Source of the DNA: Clostridium beijerinckii
GTDB taxonomy: Bacteria > Bacillota > Clostridia > Clostridiales > Clostridiaceae
DNA: 64,000 nt
Assembly: GCF_036699995.1 (NCBI RefSeq)
Contig: NZ_CP144906.1
Coordinates: 1,054,001 to 1,118,000, forward strand
Direction: 5' to 3'
In this document: in pieces, positions 27,425-37,150 of the stretch
Layout: each line of letters begins with the position of its first letter
How positions within the stretch are numbered: position 1 is the first letter of the stretch
Position numbers and translations under genes: made by a program
Notes under the pieces: generated by a model
The model's database searches: none
What the model saw: the letters and a program-made list of their open reading frames with translations, nothing else
Told to the model about the DNA's origin: nothing

Positions 27425-29533
27425 ATGAGAATATCATTTAAATCAAAGTTAATGGTAATAATATTGCCGCTAGTAATAGTTGGATTGATATCGCTGACAG
27501 GATTTGCATATATTAATTTTAGGAGCATTATAGAAAGCGAATTAGTGAATTCCATGTCATTAAGAACAACAGAAGCAACTGGTCATATTAATACATGGCT
27601 GACGAGTAGAATGGCAGAAGTTCAAGAAACAGCTCAAAGCCCAGTGCTTAAACAAGTTTTGGAAAAAAATCCTGGTTTAAATTTAAATAGCACAGATGGA
27701 TCATTAAACATAATAGATGATTTAAATTTATCAAGATTTAATTTTATTAAAAATACATATCCAGACGAATATGCAGCAGTCCATATACTAAATAGCCTAG
27801 AGCCTAGTGAATGGAGTAACGCTGATAGTTTGAATAAGCTACAAGCGAGATTTTATAATGTAAGCAATGGAAAATTTGCAACTGCTAATTGGGCTAAAGG
27901 TGCTGCAACAGAAGCTTCAGAAAGATATTCAAAGACAAATGGCGTTCCTTATGATGCAATATTTAAGCCTACATATTCTGAAGCTTATGATAAGAATGTT
28001 GTAATGATGGTTGCGTGGAATAAAGATGCACAAGGAAAAGTTACAGCAGGAGCTGCCTCAAGTTTGGCTATTGAAGCAGTAGAAAATCAAGTTAAAAATC
28101 TAAAATATGGTCAAAAAGGTTACGGAGTATTATTAGGAAGTGATGGAACTTTTATAGTTCACCCAAATAAAGATTGGGCCATGAAAGAGAAAATAAATAC
28201 AGTTAACGATTCAGATCTTACTAAACTTAATGAAGCCATTCAAGGTGATAAACCAGGAGTTTTTAAATTTGGAAGTGGATCTGAGAAAAAAATTGCATTC
28301 TATGCAAAGGCACCGATTTCTGGTTGGACAGTTATAAATGTTGTTTATGAGGATGAACTTTTTGCTTCATCTAATCATTTGATACTGATTATGATTGGGA
28401 TAGTTATAGCTATTATCGTAATTTTATCAGCAGCTATATTTACAGCAGCAACTAAGTTGATCAAACCTTTAGTACGCCTTAATGAGTTCGCGGAAGTTAT
28501 ATCTACTGGAGACTTAAGTGGTTCAATAGAAGTGAAATCCAAAGATGAATTTGGAAATCTTGCTACAGCGTTTAATCATACGATAGAAGCATTAAGAGGC
28601 ATAATTACAGATATAAATAATGAATCATCAAAGGTAAATGAAGTTTCAACTAATCTTGCAAATTCATGTGATGATAGCATTAAGGTTACTGGAGAAGTTG
28701 CTAAAGCAATACAAGTGATAGCAGAAAATACAACTGAGCAGTCAAGACAAGTGACTTTAGCCAGCGAGAAAACAATTGAAATGGAAGAAGTAAGTAGAGT
28801 TGTTGTTAATAAATGTAATGATATGCTTGAAACAGCTGAAGAATCACATAACATAAGCGCGGTTGCTTTTGAAGCGGTGGATAAAGCTGTTGAAAGTATG
28901 AAATTAATTGTTGAAAACAATAAAACCAATTTAGAAGAAAGTAAAATGTTACTTGAGAGATCAAATGAAATTGGTAAGATTGTTGAAGTTATAACTAACA
29001 TTGCAAGTCAGACCAATTTACTTGCTTTAAATGCAGCAATAGAAGCTGCTAGAGCTGGAGAGCAAGGAAAGGGATTTGCCGTAGTTGCAGATGAAGTAAG
29101 AACCCTTGCGGAACAATCTGCTACTGCTGCCAGTCAGATTTCGGCTTTAATAAGTGGAATACAAAATCAAATTGAGACCATTAGTAGTAGTATGGATGAA
29201 GGTTCTAAGGAAATTACTGTTGGTATGGAAACAGCGTTAAAGGCTGAAACTCATTTTGATAATATAGAAAAAGCTATAAGAAACATTTTTGATGTAGTTC
29301 GAGATGTATATAATTCTACAGAATCTATGATTAAAACAGCAAAAGATACAGTAGTAGAAATGCAAGAAACATCAATTATATCAGAACACACGGCATCAGC
29401 AACAGAAGAGGTATCAGCATCAGCTGAAGAACAGGCTGTTACTATGGACGAAATAGGAGATTCAGCTAATCAATTAGCTAAATTGGCTCATAGATTAAAT
29501 GAGTTAGTATCAAAATTTAAAATAAGCAAATAA
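27425..29533 (+). CDS. Methyl-accepting chemotaxis protein under the c-di-GMP riboswitch
   Basis: A 702-residue chemoreceptor. Membrane helix at 8-30, extracellular dCache domain (about 35-310, with [21 protein letters not shown] and a [13 protein letters not shown] end), second helix ([20 protein letters not shown]), HAMP, then the signalling hairpin with tip [27 protein letters not shown] lies upstream. Probably co-transcribed with the acyltransferase. Its placement behind the c-di-GMP aptamer suggests receptor supply is tuned to the motile/sessile state (inference). Confidence 0.95.
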   Translation: MRISFKSKLMVIILPLVIVGLISLTGFAYINFRSIIESELVNSMSLRTTEATGHINTWLTSRMAEVQETAQSPVLKQVLEKNPGLNLNSTDGSLNIIDDLNLSRFNFIKNTYPDEYAAVHILNSLEPSEWSNADSLNKLQARFYNVSNGKFATANWAKGAATEASERYSKTNGVPYDAIFKPTYSEAYDKNVVMMVAWNKDAQGKVTAGAASSLAIEAVENQVKNLKYGQKGYGVLLGSDGTFIVHPNKDWAMKEKINTVNDSDLTKLNEAIQGDKPGVFKFGSGSEKKIAFYAKAPISGWTVINVVYEDELFASSNHLILIMIGIVIAIIVILSAAIFTAATKLIKPLVRLNEFAEVISTGDLSGSIEVKSKDEFGNLATAFNHTIEALRGIITDINNESSKVNEVSTNLANSCDDSIKVTGEVAKAIQVIAENTTEQSRQVTLASEKTIEMEEVSRVVVNKCNDMLETAEESHNISAVAFEAVDKAVESMKLIVENNKTNLEESKMLLERSNEIGKIVEVITNIASQTNLLALNAAIEAARAGEQGKGFAVVADEVRTLAEQSATAASQISALISGIQNQIETISSSMDEGSKEITVGMETALKAETHFDNIEKAIRNIFDVVRDVYNSTESMIKTAKDTVVEMQETSIISEHTASATEEVSASAEEQAVTMDEIGDSANQLAKLAHRLNELVSKFKISK

Positions 29534-29537
29534 GGAT

Positions 29538-29586
29538 AAAAAATAACAGTAAGACCATAGAATTATTAGTCTTACTGTTATTTTTT
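29538..29586 (+). terminator. Strong intrinsic terminator
   Basis: Perfect 18-base arms from AAAAAATAACAGTAAGAC to its complement ending in TTTTTT. Confidence 0.92.
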
Positions 29587-29640
29587 ATAAGTTAAAGGTA
29601 CAAGATTAATTGAATACTATACCTTTAGAAAACAAATATA

Positions 29641-31116
29641 TTATTTCATATCTGTTAATATATTTTCCATTTTATTAAACTGGTTACTGACATCACTATC
29701 TGGCTTTTTAGTTAAAAGACTAACGATAATTACAGATAGAAGTGATAATGAAAATCCTGGAATCATCTCATATAGAAAACTAGATAAACCTAAAACAATC
29801 CATAAAAGAACTGTTATACCACCAACAATCATTCCAGATAAGGCACCCCATTTAGTCATTCTTTTCCAGTACAGACTTAATAAAAGAACTGGACCAAAAG
29901 ACGAACCAAAACCAGCCCATGCTTGGCCAACAATATCTAAAATAGTCTTATTTGGAAGGTATGCAAGTACTGTCGCAAATGCTGCTATGACTAATACAGC
30001 TAATTTACCTATTACCATTTGTTGTTTTTCGGAAGCTTCTTTATTAAAGAAAGCTAGATAAAAATCTTTTGTAATAGAACTTGAACAAACTAAAAGCTGA
30101 GATGAGATAGTACTCATAATAGCAGCTAGTACTGCAGATAATATAATTCCTGTAATAAATGGATGAAATAATATATCACCAAGTCTAAGAAAAACTGTTT
30201 CAGGATCACTTAATGGAGTGTTATGTTCAGTAAAATATACAAGACCTATAATACCACTTACAACAGCACCTAAAAGACCTATTGCCATCCATCCAATACC
30301 AATTCTTCTTGCTGATTTTAATTCTTTTGCAGATTTTATTGCCATGAAACGAACAATAATGTGAGGCTGTCCAAAATAGCCTAAGCCCCAAGCTAGAAGG
30401 CTAATAATACTAGCTATGCTAGTCCCTCTAAATATATCAAATAATTTAGGATCAATTGCTTTTACCTTATTTACAAATGTTCCAGGATCTACCCCTATAT
30501 TCATATACGCTACAACTGGAACAGTGATTAAACATATAAACATTAAAGTCCCTTGGAAGAAGTCAGTAAGGCTAACTGCTAAGAATCCACCATAATACGT
30601 ATAAAGAACAACAACAGATAGAGTGACAACTACACCCATTGTATAAGTTAGCTTATATGTATCAACGAATAATTTTCCTCCAGCAACAAGTCCTGATGAA
30701 ACATAAAGAATAAAGAAAACAAGTATTACGATACCAGATACAAGCCTAAGTATGTTAGACTTATCTTTAAAACGATTTTCTAAATAGTCTGGAATTGTCA
30801 TAGAGTCATTTGCAATCTCTGTGTAGACTCTAAATCTTGGAGCCAGTAGAAGGTAGTTAAAGTAGGCACCTACGGTTAAACCAATTCCTATCCAAATATT
30901 AGATATACCAGTTAGGTAAACTGCGCCAGGAAGTCCCATAAGCATCCAACCGCTCATATCACTTGCGCCTGCTGATAATGCTGTAACAAGAGGTCCGAGT
31001 CCTCTTCCTCCTATCATATAATCTGAAAGATTAGATGTTTTTTTGTAAGAGTAGTATCCTATTGTAAGCAAAATAAGTAAATATACTCCTATTGCTATAA
31101 TGGACCATAGTTTCAT
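29641..31116 (-). CDS. putP: Sodium/proline symporter (SSS family)
   Basis: A 491-residue Na+-solute symporter with about 13 hydrophobic segments. Typical PutP sequences: SDYMIGGRGLGPLVTALSAGASDMSGWMLMGLPG near the N-terminus and GYFGQPHIIVRFMAIKS in the middle; SSSITKDFY region later. AAGGGG lies before the start. Single gene, convergent with the chemoreceptor. Upstream lies a perfect ATATGAT/ATCATAT palindrome (about 31203-31224) that may be an operator. Proline is the likely substrate by family similarity. Confidence 0.92.
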   Translation of the reverse strand: MKLWSIIAIGVYLLILLTIGYYSYKKTSNLSDYMIGGRGLGPLVTALSAGASDMSGWMLMGLPGAVYLTGISNIWIGIGLTVGAYFNYLLLAPRFRVYTEIANDSMTIPDYLENRFKDKSNILRLVSGIVILVFFILYVSSGLVAGGKLFVDTYKLTYTMGVVVTLSVVVLYTYYGGFLAVSLTDFFQGTLMFICLITVPVVAYMNIGVDPGTFVNKVKAIDPKLFDIFRGTSIASIISLLAWGLGYFGQPHIIVRFMAIKSAKELKSARRIGIGWMAIGLLGAVVSGIIGLVYFTEHNTPLSDPETVFLRLGDILFHPFITGIILSAVLAAIMSTISSQLLVCSSSITKDFYLAFFNKEASEKQQMVIGKLAVLVIAAFATVLAYLPNKTILDIVGQAWAGFGSSFGPVLLLSLYWKRMTKWGALSGMIVGGITVLLWIVLGLSSFLYEMIPGFSLSLLSVIIVSLLTKKPDSDVSNQFNKMENILTDMK

Positions 31117-31350
31117 ATTAAATTCCCCTTTCTATACATTTAATGTTGTTGATATTGTTCTTAGAAATGATAAGTGGATAAAATACCTTTTTTATAAAAA
31201 CGATATGATTATATTATCATATTATTTAAAAATCGACAATTAAATTTAGAAGTTTATACTTTGTGCGTTGCTTTAAGCTAAAATTGTTAAATGTGAATTG
31301 TTTACAAAATAAAGTTTTAAGCCCAAATAGTTTATATAAATTAAGACTTA

Positions 31351-31379
31351 TTGTATCCAGCAAATAGAGCATATATATT
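31351..31379 (+). promoter_or_regulatory. Promoter of the NMT1-type ABC operon
   Basis: TTGTAT (31351-31356), 17-base spacer, TATATT (31374-31379). A perfect 12-base palindrome TATCATATGATA (31399-31410) lies just downstream of the expected start and could be an operator. Confidence 0.6.
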
Positions 31380-31444
31380 AGAACAATCTTTGATTAAATA
31401 TCATATGATACATCATAAAACAGTATTAGGAGATGCTTTATTTA

Positions 31445-32461
31445 ATGAAAAAAAAGTTAAAAGTATTAACTGCTTTATTGATTTCGAGTATAACTGCCAT
31501 ATCTATGTTTGGCTGTAGTAGCAATAATAAAACTAAGGAAGGTAAAGTAACTGTACGCTTAAATGAAGTTACACGTTCAGTTTTTTACGCTCCTATGTAT
31601 GTTGCAATGAAAGAAGGCTATTTTGCAGAGAATGGAATCGAAATTGATTTACAAACAGGTCAAGGCGCAGATAAAACTATGCAAGCAGTTTTAAGTAAAT
31701 CAGCAGATATTGGTTTTTGTGGACCAGAACAAACTATTTACATTAATAATCAAGGAAGAGAAGACTACCCAGTACTTTTTGGACAGCTTACCCAAAAAGA
31801 TGGCTCTTTCGTGGTTGGACGAACTAAGGAAGACAATTTTAAGTGGCAAAATATTAAAGGGAAAAATATTATAGGAGGAAGACCGGGTGGTGTTCCAGAA
31901 ATGGCTTTTGAATATGCTATGAAACACAATAATATTAATCCAAAAACAGATGTCAATATGGTAAATAATATAGATTTTGCTGCAACTGCAGGTGCATTTA
32001 AGGGCGGTACAGGTGATTATGTGGCTCTCTTTGAACCTACAGCTTCTGCAATTCAGAAAGAGGGAACTGGATATATTCTTGCATCTGTTGGTGAAGAATC
32101 AGGATTAATTCCTTATACTTGTTATTTTGCAACAAAATCCTATATGGATAAAAATCCACAAGTAATACAAGGTTTTACAAATGCTATCTATAAAGGTCAG
32201 CAGTGGTTTTTTAGTCATAGTACAGAGGAAGTTGCGGATAGCATAATTGATTATTTCCCAGGTACAGATAAAGATACAATTATGACAGTTATAGATAACT
32301 ATAAAAAGATTGATGCTATAGCTCATACACCAGAAATTAAAGAAGAAAATTTAAATAGACTTATGGATATAATTACTGATTATGATTCAAGCTTAATGCC
32401 GCAAAGACCTGAATTTAGCAAGATTGTGGATAATTCGTTTGCTGAAAAGGCAGCTAAATAA
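31445..32461 (+). CDS. ABC transporter substrate-binding lipoprotein (NMT1/THI5-like)
   Basis: A 338-residue exported lipoprotein: MKKKLKVLTALL signal with lipobox MFGC near residue 24. The mature part has the SsuA/ThiY/TauA fold (YAPMYVAMKEGYFAENGIEIDLQTGQGADKTMQA, ADIGFCGPEQTI). The ATG at 31445 is favoured because the upstream ATG at 31433 abuts the AGGAG site. First gene of a binding protein-ATPase-permease operon. The substrate could be a thiamine pyrimidine precursor, sulfonate or similar; no TPP riboswitch is seen upstream. Confidence 0.9.
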   Translation: MKKKLKVLTALLISSITAISMFGCSSNNKTKEGKVTVRLNEVTRSVFYAPMYVAMKEGYFAENGIEIDLQTGQGADKTMQAVLSKSADIGFCGPEQTIYINNQGREDYPVLFGQLTQKDGSFVVGRTKEDNFKWQNIKGKNIIGGRPGGVPEMAFEYAMKHNNINPKTDVNMVNNIDFAATAGAFKGGTGDYVALFEPTASAIQKEGTGYILASVGEESGLIPYTCYFATKSYMDKNPQVIQGFTNAIYKGQQWFFSHSTEEVADSIIDYFPGTDKDTIMTVIDNYKKIDAIAHTPEIKEENLNRLMDIITDYDSSLMPQRPEFSKIVDNSFAEKAAK

Positions 32462-32495
32462 AGGTCACATAAAGATGAAAAGGTGGTGATTTTAT

Positions 32496-33263
32496 TTGAG
32501 CTTGTTAGAAATATCAAATATATCAATGAATTATCATTCTATTAAAGGTGAAACACAGGCTTTAAATAATGTTAATTTTCAAGTAGATGATGGTAAGTTT
32601 ATTTCTATTTTAGGACCGTCAGGATGTGGAAAATCTACATTATTAAATATAATGAGCGGACTGTTAGAACCATCTAATGGTAGCGTTCTATACAAGGGTG
32701 AAGATGTAAAAAAGAACTTAGATAAAATAGGATATATGTTTCAAAAGGATCATTTATTTGAATGGAATACGGTTTGGGAAAATGTAATCTTAGGATTAAA
32801 GATAAAAAAGCAGCTAAATAATGAATCAAAGGAAAGAGTAAGTGGATTGCTAGATGCTTATGGGCTAACGAGATTTAAGAACCATCATCCTAGTGAACTT
32901 TCAGGTGGCATGAGGCAAAGAGTTGCACTCATAAGGACTTTAGCACTAAATCCAGAGATACTCTTTTTAGATGAACCATTTTCAGCACTAGATTACCAAT
33001 CGAGACTTTTAGTATGTGACGATGTTTATAAGATAATAAAAACAGAAAAAAAGACAGCAATAATGGTGACACATGATATAGCAGAAGCGATTTCTTTGTC
33101 TGAAAAAGTAATAGTATTATCTAAGAGACCATCTAGTGTGAAGGCAGAAATTCCTATACATTTTAGCGATGAAGAATTAACTCCTTTCCAAAAGAGAAGA
33201 GCTCCAGAGTTTAGTGACTATTTTAACATGTTATGGAAGGAGTTGAATGATGGAAATGGCTAA
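32496..33263 (+). CDS. ABC transporter ATP-binding protein (SsuB/TauB/ThiZ type)
   Basis: A 255-residue ATPase. Walker A LGPSGCGKST, Q-loop MFQKDHLFEWNTV, signature LSGGMRQRVALIRT, Walker B ILFLDEPFSALD, switch VTHDIAEA. The start is TTG preceded by AAGGTGGTGA. The downstream permease overlaps its end by 17 bases, showing translational coupling. Pairs with the NMT1-type binding protein upstream. Confidence 0.92.
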   Translation: MSLLEISNISMNYHSIKGETQALNNVNFQVDDGKFISILGPSGCGKSTLLNIMSGLLEPSNGSVLYKGEDVKKNLDKIGYMFQKDHLFEWNTVWENVILGLKIKKQLNNESKERVSGLLDAYGLTRFKNHHPSELSGGMRQRVALIRTLALNPEILFLDEPFSALDYQSRLLVCDDVYKIIKTEKKTAIMVTHDIAEAISLSEKVIVLSKRPSSVKAEIPIHFSDEELTPFQKRRAPEFSDYFNMLWKELNDGNG

Positions 33264-34086
33264 GAAAAGTGTAAATGCTAGTGAAGTAAATAAGATGTCT
33301 AAGGAACATGAAATATATTTGAATAAGGTAAAGAAAATAAAAAGAAAAATTTTAATTACTAGAATTCTTATATTGGTTATTTTCATAGCCTTATGGCAAA
33401 TAGCTGCAAATCTTAAGTGGATAGATCCGTTTCTTACTTCTAGCCCAACTAGAGTAATTGAATCATTTGTATCTTTATATGAAGGTGGAGGTTTAATTAA
33501 GCATATCGCAGTCACATGCTATGAAACAATCTTAGGATTTTCTTTAGGAACAATACTAGGTTCACTAATTGCAGTAATCTTATGGTGGAGTCCTTTTGTA
33601 TCAAAAATACTAGATCCATATTTAGTAGTTTTAAATGCACTTCCTAAAGTTGCCTTGGCTCCAATAATAATATTTTGGATTGGAAATGGTATTCCAGCAA
33701 TAATAGTGATTGCTCTTTTAATATCAGTAATAACAACAATTATAAGTGTGTTAACTGGATTTAATGAAATAGATAAAGAGAAAATTATGCTTATGAATAC
33801 TTTTAGAGCGACAAAAATACAGATATTAAGATATTTAATATTTCCATACTCTGTTCCTATCCTCATATCAGCTCTAAAGATAAATGTTGGTTTATCTTGG
33901 GTTGGAGTAATAATGGGAGAATTTTTAGTAGCGAAGAATGGTCTTGGATTTTTGATAGTATATGGAGGACAAGTGGCTCAGTTAGATATGGTAATGATGA
34001 GCATTGTAATACTATCAGCAATTGCATTTATCATGTATGAGGTGGTTGCAATAGTAGAAAATAAACTAGTAAAGGATAGAAGTTAA
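33247..34086 (+). CDS. ABC transporter permease (SsuC/TauC/ThiX type)
   Basis: A 279-residue inner-membrane permease with six or seven hydrophobic segments and the EAA-like cytoplasmic loop (LMNTFRATKIQILRYLIFPYSVPILISALKI). AAGGAG serves the ATG at 33247 or 33250. It completes the three-gene importer and is followed by a strong terminator. Confidence 0.92.
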   Translation: MMEMAKKSVNASEVNKMSKEHEIYLNKVKKIKRKILITRILILVIFIALWQIAANLKWIDPFLTSSPTRVIESFVSLYEGGGLIKHIAVTCYETILGFSLGTILGSLIAVILWWSPFVSKILDPYLVVLNALPKVALAPIIIFWIGNGIPAIIVIALLISVITTIISVLTGFNEIDKEKIMLMNTFRATKIQILRYLIFPYSVPILISALKINVGLSWVGVIMGEFLVAKNGLGFLIVYGGQVAQLDMVMMSIVILSAIAFIMYEVVAIVENKLVKDRS

Positions 34087-34119
34087 AAGTATACTATTAA
34101 ACTCTACAAATACTCTCTT

Positions 34120-34160
34120 AAAACGACTTATTTATATAATAAATAAGTCGTTTTAATTTT
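34120..34160 (+). terminator. Strong intrinsic terminator
   Basis: Perfect 16-base arms AAAACGACTTATTTAT and complement around ATA, followed by AATTTTT. Confidence 0.92.
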
Positions 34161-34257
34161 TATAATGAATAAAATTAAACATATTTTTAGAAACTTATAT
34201 TTAAAGTGCAATTAATATATAATACTGAAAATATAAGGATATTTAACAAAAAGGTAA

Positions 34258-34278
34258 CCTTTACTTAAAGTGTAAAGG
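34258..34278 (+). promoter_or_regulatory. Inverted repeat upstream of lrgAB, possible operator
   Basis: CCTTTAC (34258-34264) and GTAAAGG (34272-34278), perfect 7-base arms, about 110 bases before the first gene. The gap 34161-34389 holds nothing else clear. Confidence 0.3.
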
Positions 34279-34389
34279 AATTTTACTTATCCATGTAATG
34301 ATGGTAAATTAAATTGTAAAGGTCATATTAAGAATAGAGAGAAGTTGGTTTTTTAACAAATATGCTTAAATAATTGGAGTGTGATAAAA

Positions 34390-34746
34390 TTGAAGTTATT
34401 TAGAGAAGCACTAATTATATTTGGAATTTATCTATTAGGAGAATTTATATCATCAATGCTTCATCTACCGATACCAGGAAATATATTAGGAATGATAATA
34501 TTATTTATATTATTATACACAAAGGTAATTAAAGTGGAGAGCATTTCAAATATAACAAATTTTTTACTAGACCATCTGGCGTTTTTCTTTATTCCAGCAG
34601 GAGTTGGTTTAATGACGTCGCTTGGAATAATAAAAGCGACATGGTGGCAATTATTATTAGTATGTATATTGACGACTATAATAATAATTGGGGTGACTGG
34701 TATTGTCGTTCAGGCTATTTCAAGAAAGCCAAGGAAAAATAGTTAG
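34390..34746 (+). CDS. CidA/LrgA-family holin-like protein
   Basis: A 118-residue membrane protein with four hydrophobic helices and the family sequence GEFISSMLHLPIPGNILGMIILF. CidA/LrgA proteins pair with CidB/LrgB and influence murein hydrolase release, or overflow-metabolite (pyruvate) transport in some Firmicutes. TTG at 34390 is the likely start (GGAG ten bases upstream); GTG at 34381 abuts that site. Its partner follows 39 bases on. Confidence 0.88.
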   Translation: MKLFREALIIFGIYLLGEFISSMLHLPIPGNILGMIILFILLYTKVIKVESISNITNFLLDHLAFFFIPAGVGLMTSLGIIKATWWQLLLVCILTTIIIIGVTGIVVQAISRKPRKNS

Positions 34747-34785
34747 TTTACGTACAGATAAAGTGATAAGAAAAGAGGAGAATAT

Positions 34786-35499
34786 ATGCAAATATTAACG
34801 AACAATGTTTTATTTGGACTAGTACTTTCACTTGCGGCTTTTGAAGTTGGTATATTCATTAACAGAAATACAAGAATACCAATTTTAAATCCACTATTAA
34901 TTGCAATAGGAATTATAATATGTTTTTTGTTTGCATTTCATATTGATTTTGATACATATAATAAAGGTGGTCAATTTATAAATATGTTTCTTGGACCATC
35001 AACTGTTGTACTTGCAGTACCTTTATATAAACAGCTGGATCTTTTGAAAAAGAATGCTAAGGCTATTTTAACAGGTATATTTGTTGGTAGCGCTATAGGG
35101 ATAATTTCTATAATAGGAATATCTTATTTAGTTGGACTTAATTCAAGTGTAATAAAATCATTAGTTCCAAAATCAGTAACAACTCCTATAGGAATATCAA
35201 TAAGCAGTCAATTAGGAGGAGTTGTTCCAATAACAGTCCTTGCAATTATAATCACAGGTATAGTTGGGGCTGTATTTGGACCGACTATATGTAAAATTTT
35301 TAAGATAAAAAATAAGGTTGCAGTTGGTGTATCTATAGGAACGGCATCTCATGCAGTTGGTACTAGTAAGGCTTTAGAGCTTGGGGAAGTAGAAGGGGCA
35401 ATGAGTAGTCTATCAATTGGCATTGCAGGAATAATGACAGTGATGATTGCTCCGTTAGTATATAATTTAGCATTATACATATATCATATAATAAAGTAA
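34786..35499 (+). CDS. LrgB/CidB-family membrane protein
   Basis: A 237-residue, largely hydrophobic protein with the LrgB signatures VPLYKQLDLLKKN, LVPKSVTTPIGISIS and GTASHAVGTSKALELGEVEGAMSSLS. It forms the two-gene unit with the LrgA-like protein upstream. AGAGGAG precedes the ATG. No LytSR-type regulator is adjacent. Followed by a terminator. Confidence 0.93.
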   Translation: MQILTNNVLFGLVLSLAAFEVGIFINRNTRIPILNPLLIAIGIIICFLFAFHIDFDTYNKGGQFINMFLGPSTVVLAVPLYKQLDLLKKNAKAILTGIFVGSAIGIISIIGISYLVGLNSSVIKSLVPKSVTTPIGISISSQLGGVVPITVLAIIITGIVGAVFGPTICKIFKIKNKVAVGVSIGTASHAVGTSKALELGEVEGAMSSLSIGIAGIMTVMIAPLVYNLALYIYHIIK

Positions 35500-35533
35500 A
35501 AGCTTAAAAAGACTATTAAAAGTTAGCAGTAAA

Positions 35534-35584
35534 AATAACGGGTTATTCTAAAGAAATTATTTAGAAATAATCCGTTATTTTCTT
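35534..35584 (+). terminator. Intrinsic terminator
   Basis: AATAACGG / CCGTTATT with a further inner stem (TTCTAAA/TTTAGAA), then TTTCTT. Confidence 0.8.
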
Positions 35585-35585
35585 A

Positions 35586-35834
35586 TAAGTGGCAATATAT
35601 GAAGTGGAATAGGTAGATTATAAGGTAAATATAAGTATTAGAATTTACAAAAAATATATTTATACATGTATATTATAAATAATGGGACTATAAAAGAGGT
35701 TTAGTAATATTTACTTGTTGATTATAGGAAGAAAAGCAAATTATAATTATTTAAGATAGAGTAATTATGAATAATTTAAAAAATGATAGTTTATGATATT
35801 AAAAAATTAATGCTGGTGTAGGAGAAGATTAAAT
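35586..35834 (+). other. Non-coding gap with a palindrome
   Basis: No gene seen. Contains a perfect 12-base palindrome TATACATGTATA (35661-35672) within a TTTACA...TATATT promoter-like stretch, probably serving the next gene. Confidence 0.3.
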
Positions 35835-36971
35835 ATGGCTCACGATGATGAAGTTCTTATAACTTATGGACTAGGGTATGCTTTTGAAAGAAGTAAATTG
35901 CTTATTATATCTGAAGTTGAGGAAAAAGTTGTATCTAAAAAAGAAGTAAATATTATGGAAGAAATAAATATAGTTAACAAATTTAAAGAAAAGTTAGATA
36001 GTAAATGTGCTTTGAAATTTCCTAAAAGCTACTTAACTAATGTGGAAGAAGCTTTAGAAGAAAAAGTATCAAAGACTATACCTATAATTACATCGATAAA
36101 AGCCAAAGATGTGGACAAGCAGAATCATCTTATGGATGAGTATGTAAAAAAGGATCTAAGCCAGATGAGGCTGAGAAAAGAAGGGTATATTCAAAAAGAT
36201 TCAACTTTGATTAAAGAATATTTAGATAGTTGTAGTGAAAATACATACGCTAAGAATATTAAAGAAAAATCCTTGAAGTATAACAAAATGATTCTTAAGA
36301 TAATTTTAACAAGTAGTTTTGGAGATGAATTTGGAGATTTTTTGAGTAAGCAAGGACAAGCTACTATTTTAGAAGAAATAGATAAAAATGTAGGTGAGCA
36401 GTTAGAGAATTTACTTAAGAATGACTATTTAATAAAAAAGAAGTACAGTGAATTAGATTTTTTGAATATGTTATTGTTCCTTGAGGAATGGCAAAGGAAA
36501 TATTTTAAATGGGATGGAAAGTATACGGATTTAATGTTCTCAATCAACAAGGATGGGAGAAAATACAAGGGTAGAAAAGACGAAATAAAAGATTCTGTTA
36601 TTTCTTTCATTAAAGAGAAGAGGTATTTGTATCTTCCATTTGGGAAATATAATGATGATAATATTTTTATAAATTTAAGTGATGAAAGATATTGTAGTAT
36701 CAATGAAAATGATGAGAACAGATCACAATATGTTATTTTAGAAAAAAAAGAAACCAATTTATATGAAATAGTATCCAATGAGTATAAAAAAATAGATTTA
36801 GAAGAAAATTCAGAACTAGGATATTTGCTTTGTTATGATAATGATACAGTTTATATTTCTTTTGTGGTATATGACAAGAAGCATGAAAAAGTAATTTGTA
36901 AATATAATAATAAATTTACTGCTTTTAAATCTAAAATGATTGAAGAATTAGAAAAACATTTTATATTATAA
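35835..36971 (+). CDS. Unrecognised 378-residue protein
   Basis: I do not recognise this protein. It is soluble, highly charged and Lys/Glu rich, with no signal peptide or membrane segment. Residues 60-170 look helical (VEEALEEKVSKTIP, LDSCSENTYAKNIKEKSLKYNKM); the middle has an aromatic patch LEEWQRKYFKWDGKYTDLMFSINKDGRKYKG; the C-terminal third looks beta-rich (YLYLPFG, YVILEKKETNLYEIV, TVYISFVVYDKKHEKV). GGAG lies ten bases before the ATG. Base composition is like its neighbours. Monocistronic, with a bidirectional terminator after it. Confidence 0.65.
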   Translation: MAHDDEVLITYGLGYAFERSKLLIISEVEEKVVSKKEVNIMEEINIVNKFKEKLDSKCALKFPKSYLTNVEEALEEKVSKTIPIITSIKAKDVDKQNHLMDEYVKKDLSQMRLRKEGYIQKDSTLIKEYLDSCSENTYAKNIKEKSLKYNKMILKIILTSSFGDEFGDFLSKQGQATILEEIDKNVGEQLENLLKNDYLIKKKYSELDFLNMLLFLEEWQRKYFKWDGKYTDLMFSINKDGRKYKGRKDEIKDSVISFIKEKRYLYLPFGKYNDDNIFINLSDERYCSINENDENRSQYVILEKKETNLYEIVSNEYKKIDLEENSELGYLLCYDNDTVYISFVVYDKKHEKVICKYNNKFTAFKSKMIEELEKHFIL

Positions 36972-37065
36972 GTAAGTTCATAAAATTACATTAATTATTT
37001 ACTTGGCGGACATAGGGATGAGCTGGGTTATTTTAATTTGTAAATTTCGGTTCTTAGCTACATAT

Positions 37066-37130
37066 AATAAGGCTGCTTTAAATTAATTGGGTATATATAT
37101 ATCTTAATTACTTTAAAACAGCCTTATTAA
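37066..37130. terminator. Bidirectional terminator
   Basis: AATAAGGCTG (37066-37075) pairs with CAGCCTTATT (37119-37128), extended by TTTAAA and TTAATT; separates convergent genes. Confidence 0.85.
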
Positions 37131-37150
37131 TTAATAGAATGTGTATAGTG

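Noticed and set aside
31117..31444. Thiamine (TPP) riboswitch ahead of the NMT1-type importer
   Set aside because: No CTGAGA or ACCTGATCTGG-type core is present in the gap.
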